NCBI GenBank assembly: GCA_964369955.1
Contig: CAYJFQ010000001.1
Location: forward strand, 186,001-250,000
DNA: 64,000 bases
DNA from: CAYJFQ01 sp964369955
Lineage (GTDB): Bacteria > Bacillota_I > Bacilli_A > Erysipelotrichales > Erysipelotrichaceae
Direction of reading: 5' to 3'
Position numbers and translations under genes: made by a program. Under the pieces are notes generated by a model that saw nothing but the letters and a program-made list of their open reading frames with translations, was not told the DNA's origin and did not search any database. Shown here piece by piece: positions 16,134-24,909 of the stretch (its first letter is position 1; every line of letters begins with the position of its first letter).

Positions 16134-17429
16134 ATGTCAGAAAAAAACAAAAATTTATTAATCGGTATTAATGAAAAGCCATCACCTAAAAAATGGTTTT
16201 TCCTAAGCTTTCAACATGTGTTTGCAATGTTTGGAGCAACGATCCTAGTTCCTATTTTAACAGGTATGCCTATTTCTGTTGCTTTATTTGCTTCAGGGTT
16301 GGGAACTATTATTTATTTAATTACTACAAACTTTAAAGTACCAGTTTACTTAGGCTCATCATTTGCTTATATTGGTGCTGTTGTCTTCGCTAAAGAAGCT
16401 ATGGGTGGAGATCCTAGTGCAGCTTTAACAGGATTAATGGCAGTTGGTTTTATTTATATTATCGTTTCAATAATTATTAAGTTTACTGGAAAATCATGGC
16501 TAGAAAAACTATTGCCTCCTATCGTTATCGGTCCAATGATTGCGATTATTGGTTTAGGGCTTGCTAGCACAGCGATTGCAAATGCTGGACTATCAGCAAA
16601 TGCATTTGATTACAAGCATGCATTAGTTGCGTTAGTTACTTTCGGAATAGTAGCCATTATCTCTACTAAAGCTAAAGGTTTTCTTAAAATTGTGCCATTT
16701 TTAATCGGCATCATTGGTGGTTATGTTTTTGCATTAATATTAGGTGTTGTAGATTTTACAGCAGTACAAGATGTGTTTAGTCAACCTATCATTGGTGGCT
16801 GGTTTGCGTTCCCTGAATTTTACTTACCTTTTAAATTCATGGATTTTAATACATACAATATTTATTTCGGTCCTGAAGTTTGGGCTATTATCCCTATAGC
16901 TTTTGTTACTATTGCTGAACATATCGGGGATCATACTGTATTAGGTAAAATTTGTGGAAGTAATTTTATTAAAGAACCTGGATTAGATAAAACTATTAGA
17001 GGAGATGGAATTGCAACTGCTGTTTCTGCTTTCTTAGGTGGTCCAGCTAATACTACATATGGGGAAAATACTGGTGTTGTTGGTTTAACTAAAGTTGGTA
17101 GTGTTTATGTTATATTTGGGGCAGCTTGCATCGCAATCTTGCTATCATTCTTTAGACCACTTACAGTTCTTATTCAAACAATTCCTACTGGAGTGTTAGG
17201 TGGAATGTCTATTCTTTTATATGGAGTTATTGCTAGTAATGGTTTAAGAGTATTGGTTGAATCTAAAGTTGATTTCTCTAAACAAAGAAATTTAATCATT
17301 GCGTCTGCAATGCTAGTAGTAGGATTAGGTGGAGCAGTTTTAAAATTATCTAACCTAGTTTCTTTGCAAGGTATGGCTTTAGCGGCAATTGTTGGAATTG
17401 TTCTTAACTTAATTCTTCCTAAGGAATAA
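16134..17429 (+). CDS. uraA: Uracil permease, UraA/PyrP family
   Basis: Proton-linked nucleobase transporter of the NCS2 family, 431 residues and largely hydrophobic, with the usual repeated 7+7 helix layout. The N-terminal KKWFFLSFQHVFAMFGATIL and later AEHIGDH and GGPANTTYGENTG segments are typical of uracil permeases. Uracil is favoured over xanthine because the leader looks like a PyrR attenuator. ATG 16134 has AGAAGGAGAT 6 nt upstream, whereas the upstream extension is the leader itself. A terminator follows. Confidence 0.92.
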   Translation: MSEKNKNLLIGINEKPSPKKWFFLSFQHVFAMFGATILVPILTGMPISVALFASGLGTIIYLITTNFKVPVYLGSSFAYIGAVVFAKEAMGGDPSAALTGLMAVGFIYIIVSIIIKFTGKSWLEKLLPPIVIGPMIAIIGLGLASTAIANAGLSANAFDYKHALVALVTFGIVAIISTKAKGFLKIVPFLIGIIGGYVFALILGVVDFTAVQDVFSQPIIGGWFAFPEFYLPFKFMDFNTYNIYFGPEVWAIIPIAFVTIAEHIGDHTVLGKICGSNFIKEPGLDKTIRGDGIATAVSAFLGGPANTTYGENTGVVGLTKVGSVYVIFGAACIAILLSFFRPLTVLIQTIPTGVLGGMSILLYGVIASNGLRVLVESKVDFSKQRNLIIASAMLVVGLGGAVLKLSNLVSLQGMALAAIVGIVLNLILPKE

Positions 17430-17441
17430 AAAAGTAATAAT

Positions 17442-17466
17442 AAAGTGCGATTTAGCACTTTTTTTT
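17442..17466 (+). terminator. Terminator after the uracil permease gene
   Basis: AAAGTGC (17442-17448) pairs with GCACTTT (17455-17461) around a 6-nt loop, followed by T's to 17466. Confidence 0.85.
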
Positions 17467-17502
17467 ATGCTAAAATAAATTTATAAGAAAAGAGGATAGA
17501 TT

Positions 17503-18522
17503 ATGAAAGTAGGAATGATAGGGACCAACTTTGTTTCTGATTTTTACATGGAAGGAATAAAGGAAGTTGAAGGTAGTGAAGTTGTAGCAGTTTGTGATAT
17601 TACAATGGATAAAGCAAATGCATTTGCTGATAAGTATAATATTGAATATCGCTTTGATGCTTACCAAAAGATGTATGATGCTAATATTGTTGAAGCTGTC
17701 TATATCGCAGTACCTAATGGATTACATTTAGAAATTAGTAAATATTTTTTAGAAAGAAAAATACCTGTTCATTGCGAAAAGCCGTTAGCAGGTAATTATC
17801 GTGAAGTAAAGGAAATGATCGATTGTGCCAAAGAAAATAAAACATATTTGCACGAGGGTTTAATGCCATTATTTAACCCTAATCTATCTGCAATTAAAGA
17901 TGCATTAAAAGATCTTGGACCTATTCATCAAGTAACATTTAATTATTCAAAGTATTCTTCTAGATACGACGCTTATTTGGCAGGTGAAAATCCAACAACA
18001 TTTAGAAGTGAACTTGCTAATGGTGCAATTATGGATTTAGGCGTTTATCCAATTAGTGTATGTGTTGGCTTATTTGGTGCTCCAAAGAAAGTTATGAGTG
18101 CTTCTTCATTGTTAGACACTGGAGCTGATGTTTCTGGTGTTAGCATCTTTGTATATGATGATTTCAATGTTTCTATAAGTTATTCTAAAGCTAGTGATAC
18201 ATCAATTGAAAGTGAAATTTGTGGTGAAAATGGAACTATAACCATTGATGTTATAAGCACTCTAAGAGAAGTTTATTTAATAAATAGAGCTACCGAAAAT
18301 AGAAGTATGTACGATGGAACTGGCGATCCAAATGGTAGAGTTAGAATTGGTGGAGATTTGAATGCTAATTTCTCTTATCAAATTAAATCAATGGCTGATA
18401 GCATTAAAGCTGGTAAAACTGAATCTGACTTAATGACATTTGATATTTCATTAGCAATCCATAAAGCAATCACTGAGTGTCGTGAACAAGCTGGTATTGT
18501 TTATCCTTGCGATAAAAAGTAA
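17503..18522 (+). CDS. Gfo/Idh/MocA-family NAD(P)-dependent oxidoreductase
   Basis: A 339-residue soluble dehydrogenase. An N-terminal Rossmann domain (KVGMIGTNFVSDFY, 2-15, then the acidic VCDITMD strand end) is followed by the CEKPLA motif carrying the family lysine and a C-terminal alpha/beta domain with GAIMDLGVYPI. Members oxidise sugars, inositols or related diols; the substrate cannot be told. AGAGG lies 8-9 nt before ATG. It is flanked by terminators on both sides, so it is a single-gene unit. Confidence 0.9.
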   Translation: MKVGMIGTNFVSDFYMEGIKEVEGSEVVAVCDITMDKANAFADKYNIEYRFDAYQKMYDANIVEAVYIAVPNGLHLEISKYFLERKIPVHCEKPLAGNYREVKEMIDCAKENKTYLHEGLMPLFNPNLSAIKDALKDLGPIHQVTFNYSKYSSRYDAYLAGENPTTFRSELANGAIMDLGVYPISVCVGLFGAPKKVMSASSLLDTGADVSGVSIFVYDDFNVSISYSKASDTSIESEICGENGTITIDVISTLREVYLINRATENRSMYDGTGDPNGRVRIGGDLNANFSYQIKSMADSIKAGKTESDLMTFDISLAIHKAITECREQAGIVYPCDKK

Positions 18523-18547
18523 ACGATGAATATTATTCATCGTTTTT
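18521..18547 (+). terminator. Terminator after the oxidoreductase gene
   Basis: AAACGATGAAT (18521-18531) pairs perfectly with ATTCATCGTTT (18535-18545), and T's continue to 18547. The 5' arm overlaps the stop codon. Confidence 0.85.
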
Positions 18548-18758
18548 CTTTTATTTTTGATGCCCTATTTTAAATTGGTATAGACGACGTAATGAAGAGG
18601 AATGATACATACAACAGTTAGGTACGGAAATATTCTTCGTATCGCTTCAGAATGAACTTTTGACCTCTATTTGAGTTGTAACTTCATTTACAATAATTGG
18701 CACGTTTGTAAGTAAAAATAGTAAATAAACAGAAAAATAGTAGCTTACATAAAATAAA
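18548..18758. other. Gene-free stretch with nested inverted repeats
   Basis: No plausible ORF on either strand. GTAATGAAG near 18590 pairs with CTTCATTTAC near 18681-18690 (one bulge), TACAAC near 18610 with GTTGTA near 18675, and a hairpin TACGGA/TTCGTA lies within. This could be a structured RNA or decayed DNA. It matches no RNA family I can name. Confidence 0.3.
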
Positions 18759-18788
18759 AAAAACAGGTAACATAAGTTACCTGTTTTT
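18759..18788. terminator. Bidirectional terminator, rubrerythrin side
   Basis: AACAGGTAAC (18762-18771) and GTTACCTGTT (18776-18785) form a 10-bp stem with a 4-nt loop, flanked by A's on the left and T's on the right. It serves the leftward rubrerythrin gene. Confidence 0.85.
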
Positions 18789-18804
18789 GTTTATTATCTT
18801 AATC

Positions 18805-19344
18805 TTAGTAATTTTCTGCTTCAATCATGAAATAACTTTGTTCATGTAAACAAACTGGACACACTTTAGGTGCATCTGTTCCAAAGTGAATATGTCCACA
18901 GTTACGGCATTCCCAAGGTTTATCTTCAGCTCTTGCAAAGACTAAACCATTTTTAATATTGTCAGCTAGTGCTTTGTAACGTTCTTCATGACGTTTTTCA
19001 ATTTTAGCAACGCCTTCCATCATTTTAGCAACATCTTCAAATCCTTCTTCACGAGCTTCTTTTGCCATACGATCGTACATATTAGTCCACTCGAAATTTT
19101 CACCAGCAGCAGCATCAGCTAAGTTATCAGCAGTTTTGCCAACTCCATCGTGTAATAATTTAAACCATAATTTAGCATGTTCTTTTTCATTCTCAGCAGT
19201 TTCTAAGAAAAGACTAGCAATTTGCTCATACCCCTCTTTTTTAGCTGCAGAAGCATAGTATGTGTACTTATTGCGAGCTTGAGATTCGCCAGCAAATGCC
19301 TCCATTAAATTTTTCTCTGTTTTTGTTCCTTTAAATCTTGTCAT
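18805..19344 (-). CDS. rbr: Rubrerythrin
   Basis: Non-haem di-iron peroxidase that protects anaerobes from H2O2. The 179-residue product has the ferritin-like four-helix domain with iron ligands in AFAGESQARNKY and ENEKEHAKLW, plus the second set EKRHEERY. A C-terminal rubredoxin-like centre CRNCGH...CPVCLHEQ follows. AAAGGAG lies 5-6 nt before ATG. The promoter region has a near-PerR/Fur box over the -10, fitting peroxide or iron control. It is a single-gene unit. Confidence 0.96.
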   Translation of the reverse strand: MTRFKGTKTEKNLMEAFAGESQARNKYTYYASAAKKEGYEQIASLFLETAENEKEHAKLWFKLLHDGVGKTADNLADAAAGENFEWTNMYDRMAKEAREEGFEDVAKMMEGVAKIEKRHEERYKALADNIKNGLVFARAEDKPWECRNCGHIHFGTDAPKVCPVCLHEQSYFMIEAENY

Positions 19345-19367
19345 TTTGTTCTCCTTTTAACTTTCTT

Positions 19368-19384
19368 ATTATAAATCATTATCA
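19368..19384 (-). promoter_or_regulatory. -10 box overlapped by a PerR/Fur-like box, rubrerythrin promoter
   Basis: Minus strand TGATAATGATTTATAA overlaps TATAAT (19368-19373). It resembles the PerR box TTATAATNATTATAA with one mismatch and one extra T, or a degenerate Fur box. Confidence 0.35.
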
Positions 19385-19426
19385 ATAAAAATTAAAGTAG
19401 TTTGCACTAATTGTGCCTACTTTTAT

Positions 19427-19453
19427 TAAAAAAAACAAGGTCAACCCTTGTTT
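19427..19453 (-). terminator. Terminator ending the polA-to-aminopeptidase operon
   Basis: On the minus strand AAACAAGG (19446-19453) pairs with CCTTGTTT (19433-19440) and the T-run continues beyond. It lies directly after the aminopeptidase stop codon. Confidence 0.8.
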
Positions 19454-19454
19454 A

Positions 19455-20687
19455 TTAAAATACAAAATTTCCATCCTTAAAGATAGTTACTTCTTTACCA
19501 TCAAAAGTATAACCCTTGATTTCCATATCAGAACTTCCGAACATAAAATCTTCATGAACCATAGATTTATTATACCCTAGTTCAAATAGTTCTTCTTCCT
19601 TCATTTCAGTACCACCCTTAATATTCATAGGGTATGCATTACCTAGAGCCAAGTGACAACTTGCATTTTCATCAAACAATGTGTTATAAAACAAAATACC
19701 ACTATTAGAAATAGGTGAATCATGGGAAATCAATGCTACCTCACCCAAATAAGCAGATCCATCGTCAAATTCAATTAAATTCTTTAATGCATCTTTTTCT
19801 TTTTTAGCATCATATTCAACAACTTTTCCATCTTCAAATACCATAAAAAAATCTTCAATTAATTTACCTTGGTAATTTAACGGCTTAGTAGATACAACTT
19901 TCCCAAACACCTTAGTTTTAAACGGCATACAGAAACATTCCTCAGTTGGAATATTAGGATTAAATACAACACCATTTGTCGTTTCTTCACACCCACCTGC
20001 CCAATTATGATTTGTAGCCAAGTGAACTTTTAAGTCAGTTCCTAAACTATTCTTAAAAGTTAGGTAGTCAAAATTATAATCGTTCATAATATTATTATGA
20101 TTAACCATACTTTTATTATGTTTATCCCAATTCTTGTTAGGATCTGTTTCTTCATCAACACGACAACAAAATAAGATTGTTTCCCATAATTTTTCAACAG
20201 CAGTTTCATCATCTAATTCAGGGAAAATTGTTTTCGCCCAACCAATTGTTGGAACACTAACAATAGACCATTGACCTTTATTACTCATTGAATAGTCTCT
20301 TAAAGGTTTCATTGCTTTAGATCTAGAAATCATAACTTCTTGCATTTTATCAGAATCAATATTCTTTAATAATCCTGGAGTTTCTGCATAAATATTTAAG
20401 ACTGCATAATTATTATCAATGAAATATTCCATTTCCTTAGCCTTATACTCAGGGAACTCACAAAGAGTTTCTGTGCTAGCAGACTCAAACTCAATTTTAG
20501 TAGTTAACTCATCAACATAGTTAATAATTACTTTTCTAGCTCCGTTATCATAAGCAGCTTGTACACAAAGTCTACCAAAATCAGCATTTTCAATTGGACA
20601 AGTAATTTTTAATAATTGACCTTTTTGAATGTTAACTCCTTTTACAACAGCTAGATTTGCATATTTTTTTAGTAATTTTTCATTCAT
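19455..20687 (-). CDS. M29-family aminopeptidase
   Basis: Cytosolic metallo-aminopeptidase of the AmpS/PepS (thermophilic aminopeptidase, M29) family, 410 residues, releasing N-terminal residues from peptides. Recognisable parts are the central FKTKVFGKV segment, the SNSGILFYNTLFDENASCHLALG core and the C-terminal metal motif MVHEDFMFGS. ATG 20687 is one nucleotide after the upstream kinase stop, with GGGG 6 nt before it; a longer frame starting at 20726 would only be read-through of the kinase gene. It is the last gene of a long operon. Confidence 0.92.
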   Translation of the reverse strand: MNEKLLKKYANLAVVKGVNIQKGQLLKITCPIENADFGRLCVQAAYDNGARKVIINYVDELTTKIEFESASTETLCEFPEYKAKEMEYFIDNNYAVLNIYAETPGLLKNIDSDKMQEVMISRSKAMKPLRDYSMSNKGQWSIVSVPTIGWAKTIFPELDDETAVEKLWETILFCCRVDEETDPNKNWDKHNKSMVNHNNIMNDYNFDYLTFKNSLGTDLKVHLATNHNWAGGCEETTNGVVFNPNIPTEECFCMPFKTKVFGKVVSTKPLNYQGKLIEDFFMVFEDGKVVEYDAKKEKDALKNLIEFDDGSAYLGEVALISHDSPISNSGILFYNTLFDENASCHLALGNAYPMNIKGGTEMKEEELFELGYNKSMVHEDFMFGSSDMEIKGYTFDGKEVTIFKDGNFVF

Positions 20688-20688
20688 A

Positions 20689-21591
20689 TTATACCCCATG
20701 TGATACTGGTAACATTGCAGCACCAATCAAACCAGGTTCTTCAATCTTAGCAGTTCTAATATCAATATCTCTCATGCCCTTGTGCACTCGTGCATAGAAT
20801 TTTTCTTTAAACTTATCAAACCATACATCCTTACTCTTTAGCATTCCACCACCTATTACAAAACAACTAGGATCAGCAACATGAGCTATTGCACTAAAGC
20901 CAATAGCTAAGTCTTCGGTAAATTTTTCTAACATTTCTAGAGCTTTTTTATCTCCTTCTTTGCACAATTCAAAGAAGTTGCCTGTATGTTGTATTCTATC
21001 ACCCCAAATAGCTTTTGACTTTATCTCCATTGAACGACCACCGGCTTCAGCCTCCATGCAGCCTCTATTTGTACCAAAATCATGTTCAGGACCATTTCTA
21101 TCGACAATAATATTTCCAACCTCTCCCGCGTAACCACGTGCGCCAGAAATTACTTTGCCATCAACAATTAAAGCTCCTCCAATACCAGTAGAAATTGTAT
21201 TGTAATAAACGATTTTTTCACCAGCTCCTGCACCAACAAGCGATTCAGCTAAACCAGCAACATTAGCATCATTATCAATAAACGCAGGTAAATTTAGCTC
21301 TTTTTCAACTGTGGATTTTAGCGGAAATCCAGTAAAGCCTTTTAAATTAGTAGATAAAGTCATAGTACCAGTTACAGTTTCAACAGGACCTGGAACACCA
21401 ATTCCAATTCCAGAACACTCTTGCCATCCAGATATCGATTTTACCAAATCAAATAAATTTTTTAAAACAACTTCAGGACCAGCCATACCATCACTTTCAC
21501 TTTTAGCCATTTCAACAATACTTCCATTTTCATCAACCTTAGCAACTCTTACATTAGTTCCGCCTAAGTCAACCCCTAAATAGTATTTCAT
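20689..21591 (-). CDS. ROK-family sugar kinase, probable glucokinase
   Basis: A 300-residue ROK protein with no N-terminal helix-turn-helix, so a kinase rather than a repressor. The ATP-binding DLGGTN (8-13), catalytic IDNDANVAGLAE and STGIGGALIVDG are all present. The usual ROK zinc motif CxCGxxGC is missing: the corresponding region reads TNRGCMEAEAGG, with one Cys. Its place directly after pfkA and pyk suggests it phosphorylates glucose for glycolysis. GGGAGA precedes ATG 21591. Confidence 0.85.
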   Translation of the reverse strand: MKYYLGVDLGGTNVRVAKVDENGSIVEMAKSESDGMAGPEVVLKNLFDLVKSISGWQECSGIGIGVPGPVETVTGTMTLSTNLKGFTGFPLKSTVEKELNLPAFIDNDANVAGLAESLVGAGAGEKIVYYNTISTGIGGALIVDGKVISGARGYAGEVGNIIVDRNGPEHDFGTNRGCMEAEAGGRSMEIKSKAIWGDRIQHTGNFFELCKEGDKKALEMLEKFTEDLAIGFSAIAHVADPSCFVIGGGMLKSKDVWFDKFKEKFYARVHKGMRDIDIRTAKIEEPGLIGAAMLPVSHGV

Positions 21592-21619
21592 ATTTTATCT
21601 CCCTATATGTGTTTGTTAA

Positions 21620-23038
21620 TTATTTAACTTCTACAATTTTCATCATATTGGCAGTACCCTCACCAGTAGGATAACCAGCTGTAATGATAATTAAATCACC
21701 TTTATTCAAACCAAAATCCAAAGCGGCCTTACTTGCTAACTCATCATCATTATGCATATCATTTTGAATATCAGAATAAATAGGCACAACACCCCAATGC
21801 ACTAATAAATTATGTTGAGTTTCTTTAGTGAAAGTTACAGCTAAAATTGGTGCTTTAGGTCTAAACTTAGAAATTCTTCTAGCAGTTGAACCACCTTGAG
21901 TAAAGGCTACAATTGCCTTGACATTTTCCAAAGTTAAGCAAGCATTTGAAACAGAAGCCCCAATTGCATCTTGAATAGTAGCTTCAGAAGATTTTTTAGC
22001 TTTATCTAAGAATTTTTCATAATCCAAAATATTTTCAACTTCTCTAGCAATCAAATCCATAGTTTTAACTGCCTCAACTGGGTAATCACCAGCAGCAGAT
22101 TCACCAGATAACATAATGGCATCACTACCATCTAACACTGCATTAGCAACATCTCCAGCCTCAGCACGTGTTGGACGAGGAGTAGTAATCATCGACTCTA
22201 ACATATGTGTTGCAGTAATAACTGGTTTGCCATACTCATTGCATCTAGCAATAATTTTCTTTTGATATAGAGGAACAAGAGCAGTGCTAACCTCAACTCC
22301 CAAATCTCCACGAGCAACCATAATGCCATCTACTACATCTAAAATTGAATCTAAGTTTTCATAACCTTCTTGATTCTCAATTTTTGCAATAATTTTAATT
22401 TTATCTTTTCCTTCTTCTGAAAGAATTTTACGAATTTGTAATACATCATCAGCACGACGAACAAAACTTGCTGCAATATAATCAACGTCATTTTGACAAC
22501 CAAATCTAATATCTGCATCATCTTTAACTGAAACAAAAGGCATTGATAAATTAACATTAGGGACATTTACACCTTTTTTAGTTTTTAACATTCCATTGTT
22601 TTCAACTCTCAATGTAGCCGAAACTCCATCTTTAACATCGATTACAGTTAAACGCATTTTTCCATCATCAATTAATAAATAATTGCCAACTTTTAAGTCA
22701 GAGAATAATTCAGGGCATTGAATATGGAATCTTTCACTATTACCCATTACAACTTCTTTTACAATATCAATAGTATCCCCTTTTTTAACCGAGATACCAC
22801 CATTTTCAAATTCACCACAACGAATTTCTGGACCTTTAGTATCTAACAGAATAGCAATTGGTTTACCAATTTCTTTTTCGATGATACGGATATTTTTAAT
22901 TCTATTCCCATGCTCTTCAAAAGATCCATGAGAGAAATTAAGGCGAGAGATATTCATTCCCGCATTAGCTAATTGCTTTAGCATTTCTGGCTTTTCACTA
23001 GCCGGTCCAATTGTACAAATAATTTTAGTTTTACGCAT
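21620..23038 (-). CDS. pyk: Pyruvate kinase
   Basis: Transfers phosphate from PEP to ADP, the last ATP-forming step of glycolysis. The 472-residue product has the N-terminal TKIICTIGPASEKPEM, the active-site block IMVARGDLGVE and the ATHMLESM segment. It lacks the extra PEP-utiliser-like C-terminal domain of Bacillus pyruvate kinases, so it is the short form. It lies 12 nt after pfkA, with AGAGGAAAT as ribosome binding site. Confidence 0.97.
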   Translation of the reverse strand: MRKTKIICTIGPASEKPEMLKQLANAGMNISRLNFSHGSFEEHGNRIKNIRIIEKEIGKPIAILLDTKGPEIRCGEFENGGISVKKGDTIDIVKEVVMGNSERFHIQCPELFSDLKVGNYLLIDDGKMRLTVIDVKDGVSATLRVENNGMLKTKKGVNVPNVNLSMPFVSVKDDADIRFGCQNDVDYIAASFVRRADDVLQIRKILSEEGKDKIKIIAKIENQEGYENLDSILDVVDGIMVARGDLGVEVSTALVPLYQKKIIARCNEYGKPVITATHMLESMITTPRPTRAEAGDVANAVLDGSDAIMLSGESAAGDYPVEAVKTMDLIAREVENILDYEKFLDKAKKSSEATIQDAIGASVSNACLTLENVKAIVAFTQGGSTARRISKFRPKAPILAVTFTKETQHNLLVHWGVVPIYSDIQNDMHNDDELASKAALDFGLNKGDLIIITAGYPTGEGTANMMKIVEVK

Positions 23039-23050
23039 ATTTCCTCTTTC

Positions 23051-24013
23051 CTATACTAAACGTTTATGTAAGTCGTATAATTCTTTTCTTGAATATTTAG
23101 GTGTTTTTAAACTATCTTCAATAGATGTTCCAACAATATGGTTATTTATTATACCAACACACTGTCCACCTTTTCCTTCGATCAATAACTGAACTGCATA
23201 ATCTCCCATTCTAGTAGCTAGAACACGATCTTCAGCAGTAGGAGACCCACCTCTTTGAATATGTCCAAGTACAGTTGATCTGCCTGAGAAAGGAGTCGCG
23301 AATGACACCTTCTGAGCAAGTACTTCAACATCAGTAATTTTCTCCGATATTATTACAATCGCATGTCTTTTTGATTTAATTGAATCAAGCAATCTCAAGC
23401 GATCTAATACTTCAACTTCATCAAAACCAGTTTCTGCAGTAATTACTATTTCTGCACCTGAACTAATACCAGCATATAAAGCTAAATCTCCACATCTATT
23501 GCCCATTACTTCAACAATTGAACAACGATGATGAGATGCTGATGTGTCTCTTAACTTATCAATACATTCTATAACTGTATTTAAAGCAGTATCAAAGCCA
23601 ATAGTGCGCTCAGTTGAAACTATATCATTATCAATTGTTCCAGGTAGCCCGATACAATTTATGCCTTTTCGAGTTAACTCAACAGCACCACGATAAGTGC
23701 CATCTCCACCAATCGTAACAACAGCCTCAATGCCCCAAGATTTTAGGTTCTCGATAGCTTTGTCCATAACACTTTCTTCTTTAAATTCTGGTAATCGAGC
23801 AGACCCTAAAATAGTTCCGCCTCTTATCATAATATCTGAAACATCACTATGAACTAGTTTTCGAATCTTATTTTCATACATTCCACGATATCCATCTTCA
23901 ATTCCATATACTTCAATACCGTTTGCCAAACTCGAGCGAACTACCGCTCTAATAGCGGCATTCATTCCTGGTGAATCTCCACCGGAAGTTAATACTGCAA
24001 TTTTTTTAATCAT
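23051..24013 (-). CDS. pfkA: ATP-dependent 6-phosphofructokinase
   Basis: Phosphorylates fructose 6-phosphate to the 1,6-bisphosphate, the committed step of glycolysis. The 320-residue product shows LTSGGDSPGMNAAIRA at the N-terminus, the GGDGTYRGA ATP loop, the catalytic GTIDND and the effector/substrate segment VEVMGNRCGDLAL. Its ATG overlaps the dnaI stop codon (TAATG), so a glycolytic pair is read directly from a replication gene array. Confidence 0.97.
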   Translation of the reverse strand: MIKKIAVLTSGGDSPGMNAAIRAVVRSSLANGIEVYGIEDGYRGMYENKIRKLVHSDVSDIMIRGGTILGSARLPEFKEESVMDKAIENLKSWGIEAVVTIGGDGTYRGAVELTRKGINCIGLPGTIDNDIVSTERTIGFDTALNTVIECIDKLRDTSASHHRCSIVEVMGNRCGDLALYAGISSGAEIVITAETGFDEVEVLDRLRLLDSIKSKRHAIVIISEKITDVEVLAQKVSFATPFSGRSTVLGHIQRGGSPTAEDRVLATRMGDYAVQLLIEGKGGQCVGIINNHIVGTSIEDSLKTPKYSRKELYDLHKRLV

Positions 24014-24909
24014 TACACTACCTCTCTACGCCAATTTTTTCCCACAATTTGAATCGGATCTGTCAAGGCTTCAATTCTCTCCAATAATCTAACAGCATCC
24101 AAATCTTGACCATCAACTGTAGTAAAATATTTTCTTAAACCATCATATCCTAAATTAGAACTGATATAAGTTAGTTTTTTGTTCTCTAAGCGATAATTCA
24201 AAATAGCATTTAACCAATCATCTCTTATCCATTCACTAACTTTAGATGCCCCAATATCGTCCAATAGTAATATATCACATTTCTTTAAGTCATTCATTAA
24301 ATTGGTGATATTATTTGGCGAAGTAATGTAACTTTTTGCCAAATTTGTCAAACTTGCTATATTAAAGAAGGCAATCTTTTTATTTTTAGCCGCAAAATAG
24401 TTTGCTATACATACTAATAATCTTGTTTTTCCAACTCCTACATCACCATACAAATATAATCCTTTGTCTGGTTTTTTAATATTCTCAACAATTTTTACTA
24501 ATGAATTTTTATAAGCATTAGTATTAGGAATGATTAAATTATTAAAATCATATTCTAGCCAAGCATCAGGATAATCACGATGTAAAAAATTCTTTTTGAT
24601 TGCTTTTTTCTCATTATTGTTAAATTCACAAGGAATCAGTACAGTTCTTAGTACATGATCAAATTTTAGACTTGGCAAAAAACCTCTAATACTATGCTTA
24701 CATTCCATTATGCCTTTACAGTTGTTACAAATTTCCAAATTATCTAGATATTCAATAAAATCCTGAGAATTTCTTTCAATTACTTCAGTGTTCAAATTTG
24801 AACTTTTAATCATTTCAACAATAACTCTATCCGACATAATTCTTTTAATATTATTTTCTTTAGTTTTTTTTGCTTCATCACTTAAAATGTAGTTCTTAAC
24901 ATTAATCAT
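24013..24909 (-). CDS. dnaI: Primosomal protein DnaI (helicase loader ATPase)
   Basis: AAA+ loader that places the replicative helicase on DNA with DnaB. The 298-residue product has an N-terminal helical domain with a zinc-binding cluster CNNCKGIMECKH, then the P-loop YGDVGVGKTRLL and Walker B ILLLDDIGAS, ending with sensor 2. It overlaps dnaB by 8 nt and pfkA by one. This pair is characteristic of Bacillota and their wall-less relatives. Confidence 0.93.
   Translation of the reverse strand: MINVKNYILSDEAKKTKENNIKRIMSDRVIVEMIKSSNLNTEVIERNSQDFIEYLDNLEICNNCKGIMECKHSIRGFLPSLKFDHVLRTVLIPCEFNNNEKKAIKKNFLHRDYPDAWLEYDFNNLIIPNTNAYKNSLVKIVENIKKPDKGLYLYGDVGVGKTRLLVCIANYFAAKNKKIAFFNIASLTNLAKSYITSPNNITNLMNDLKKCDILLLDDIGASKVSEWIRDDWLNAILNYRLENKKLTYISSNLGYDGLRKYFTTVDGQDLDAVRLLERIEALTDPIQIVGKNWRREVV

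Noticed and set aside
18590..18690. tRNA, SRP RNA or 6S RNA
   Set aside because: There is no cloverleaf, no T-loop sequence and no SRP Alu or GGAA tetraloop region in the right place.
20685..20693. TATAAT directly before the aminopeptidase ATG as a promoter
   Set aside because: The string arises where the kinase stop TAA meets the next ATG; a -10 box touching the ATG would start transcription inside the gene. The same holds near 12801-12807 (hydratase subunits).
20689..21591. ROK repressor (NagC/XylR type)
   Set aside because: There is no N-terminal DNA-binding domain; the protein starts at the ATP-binding motif, so it is a kinase.
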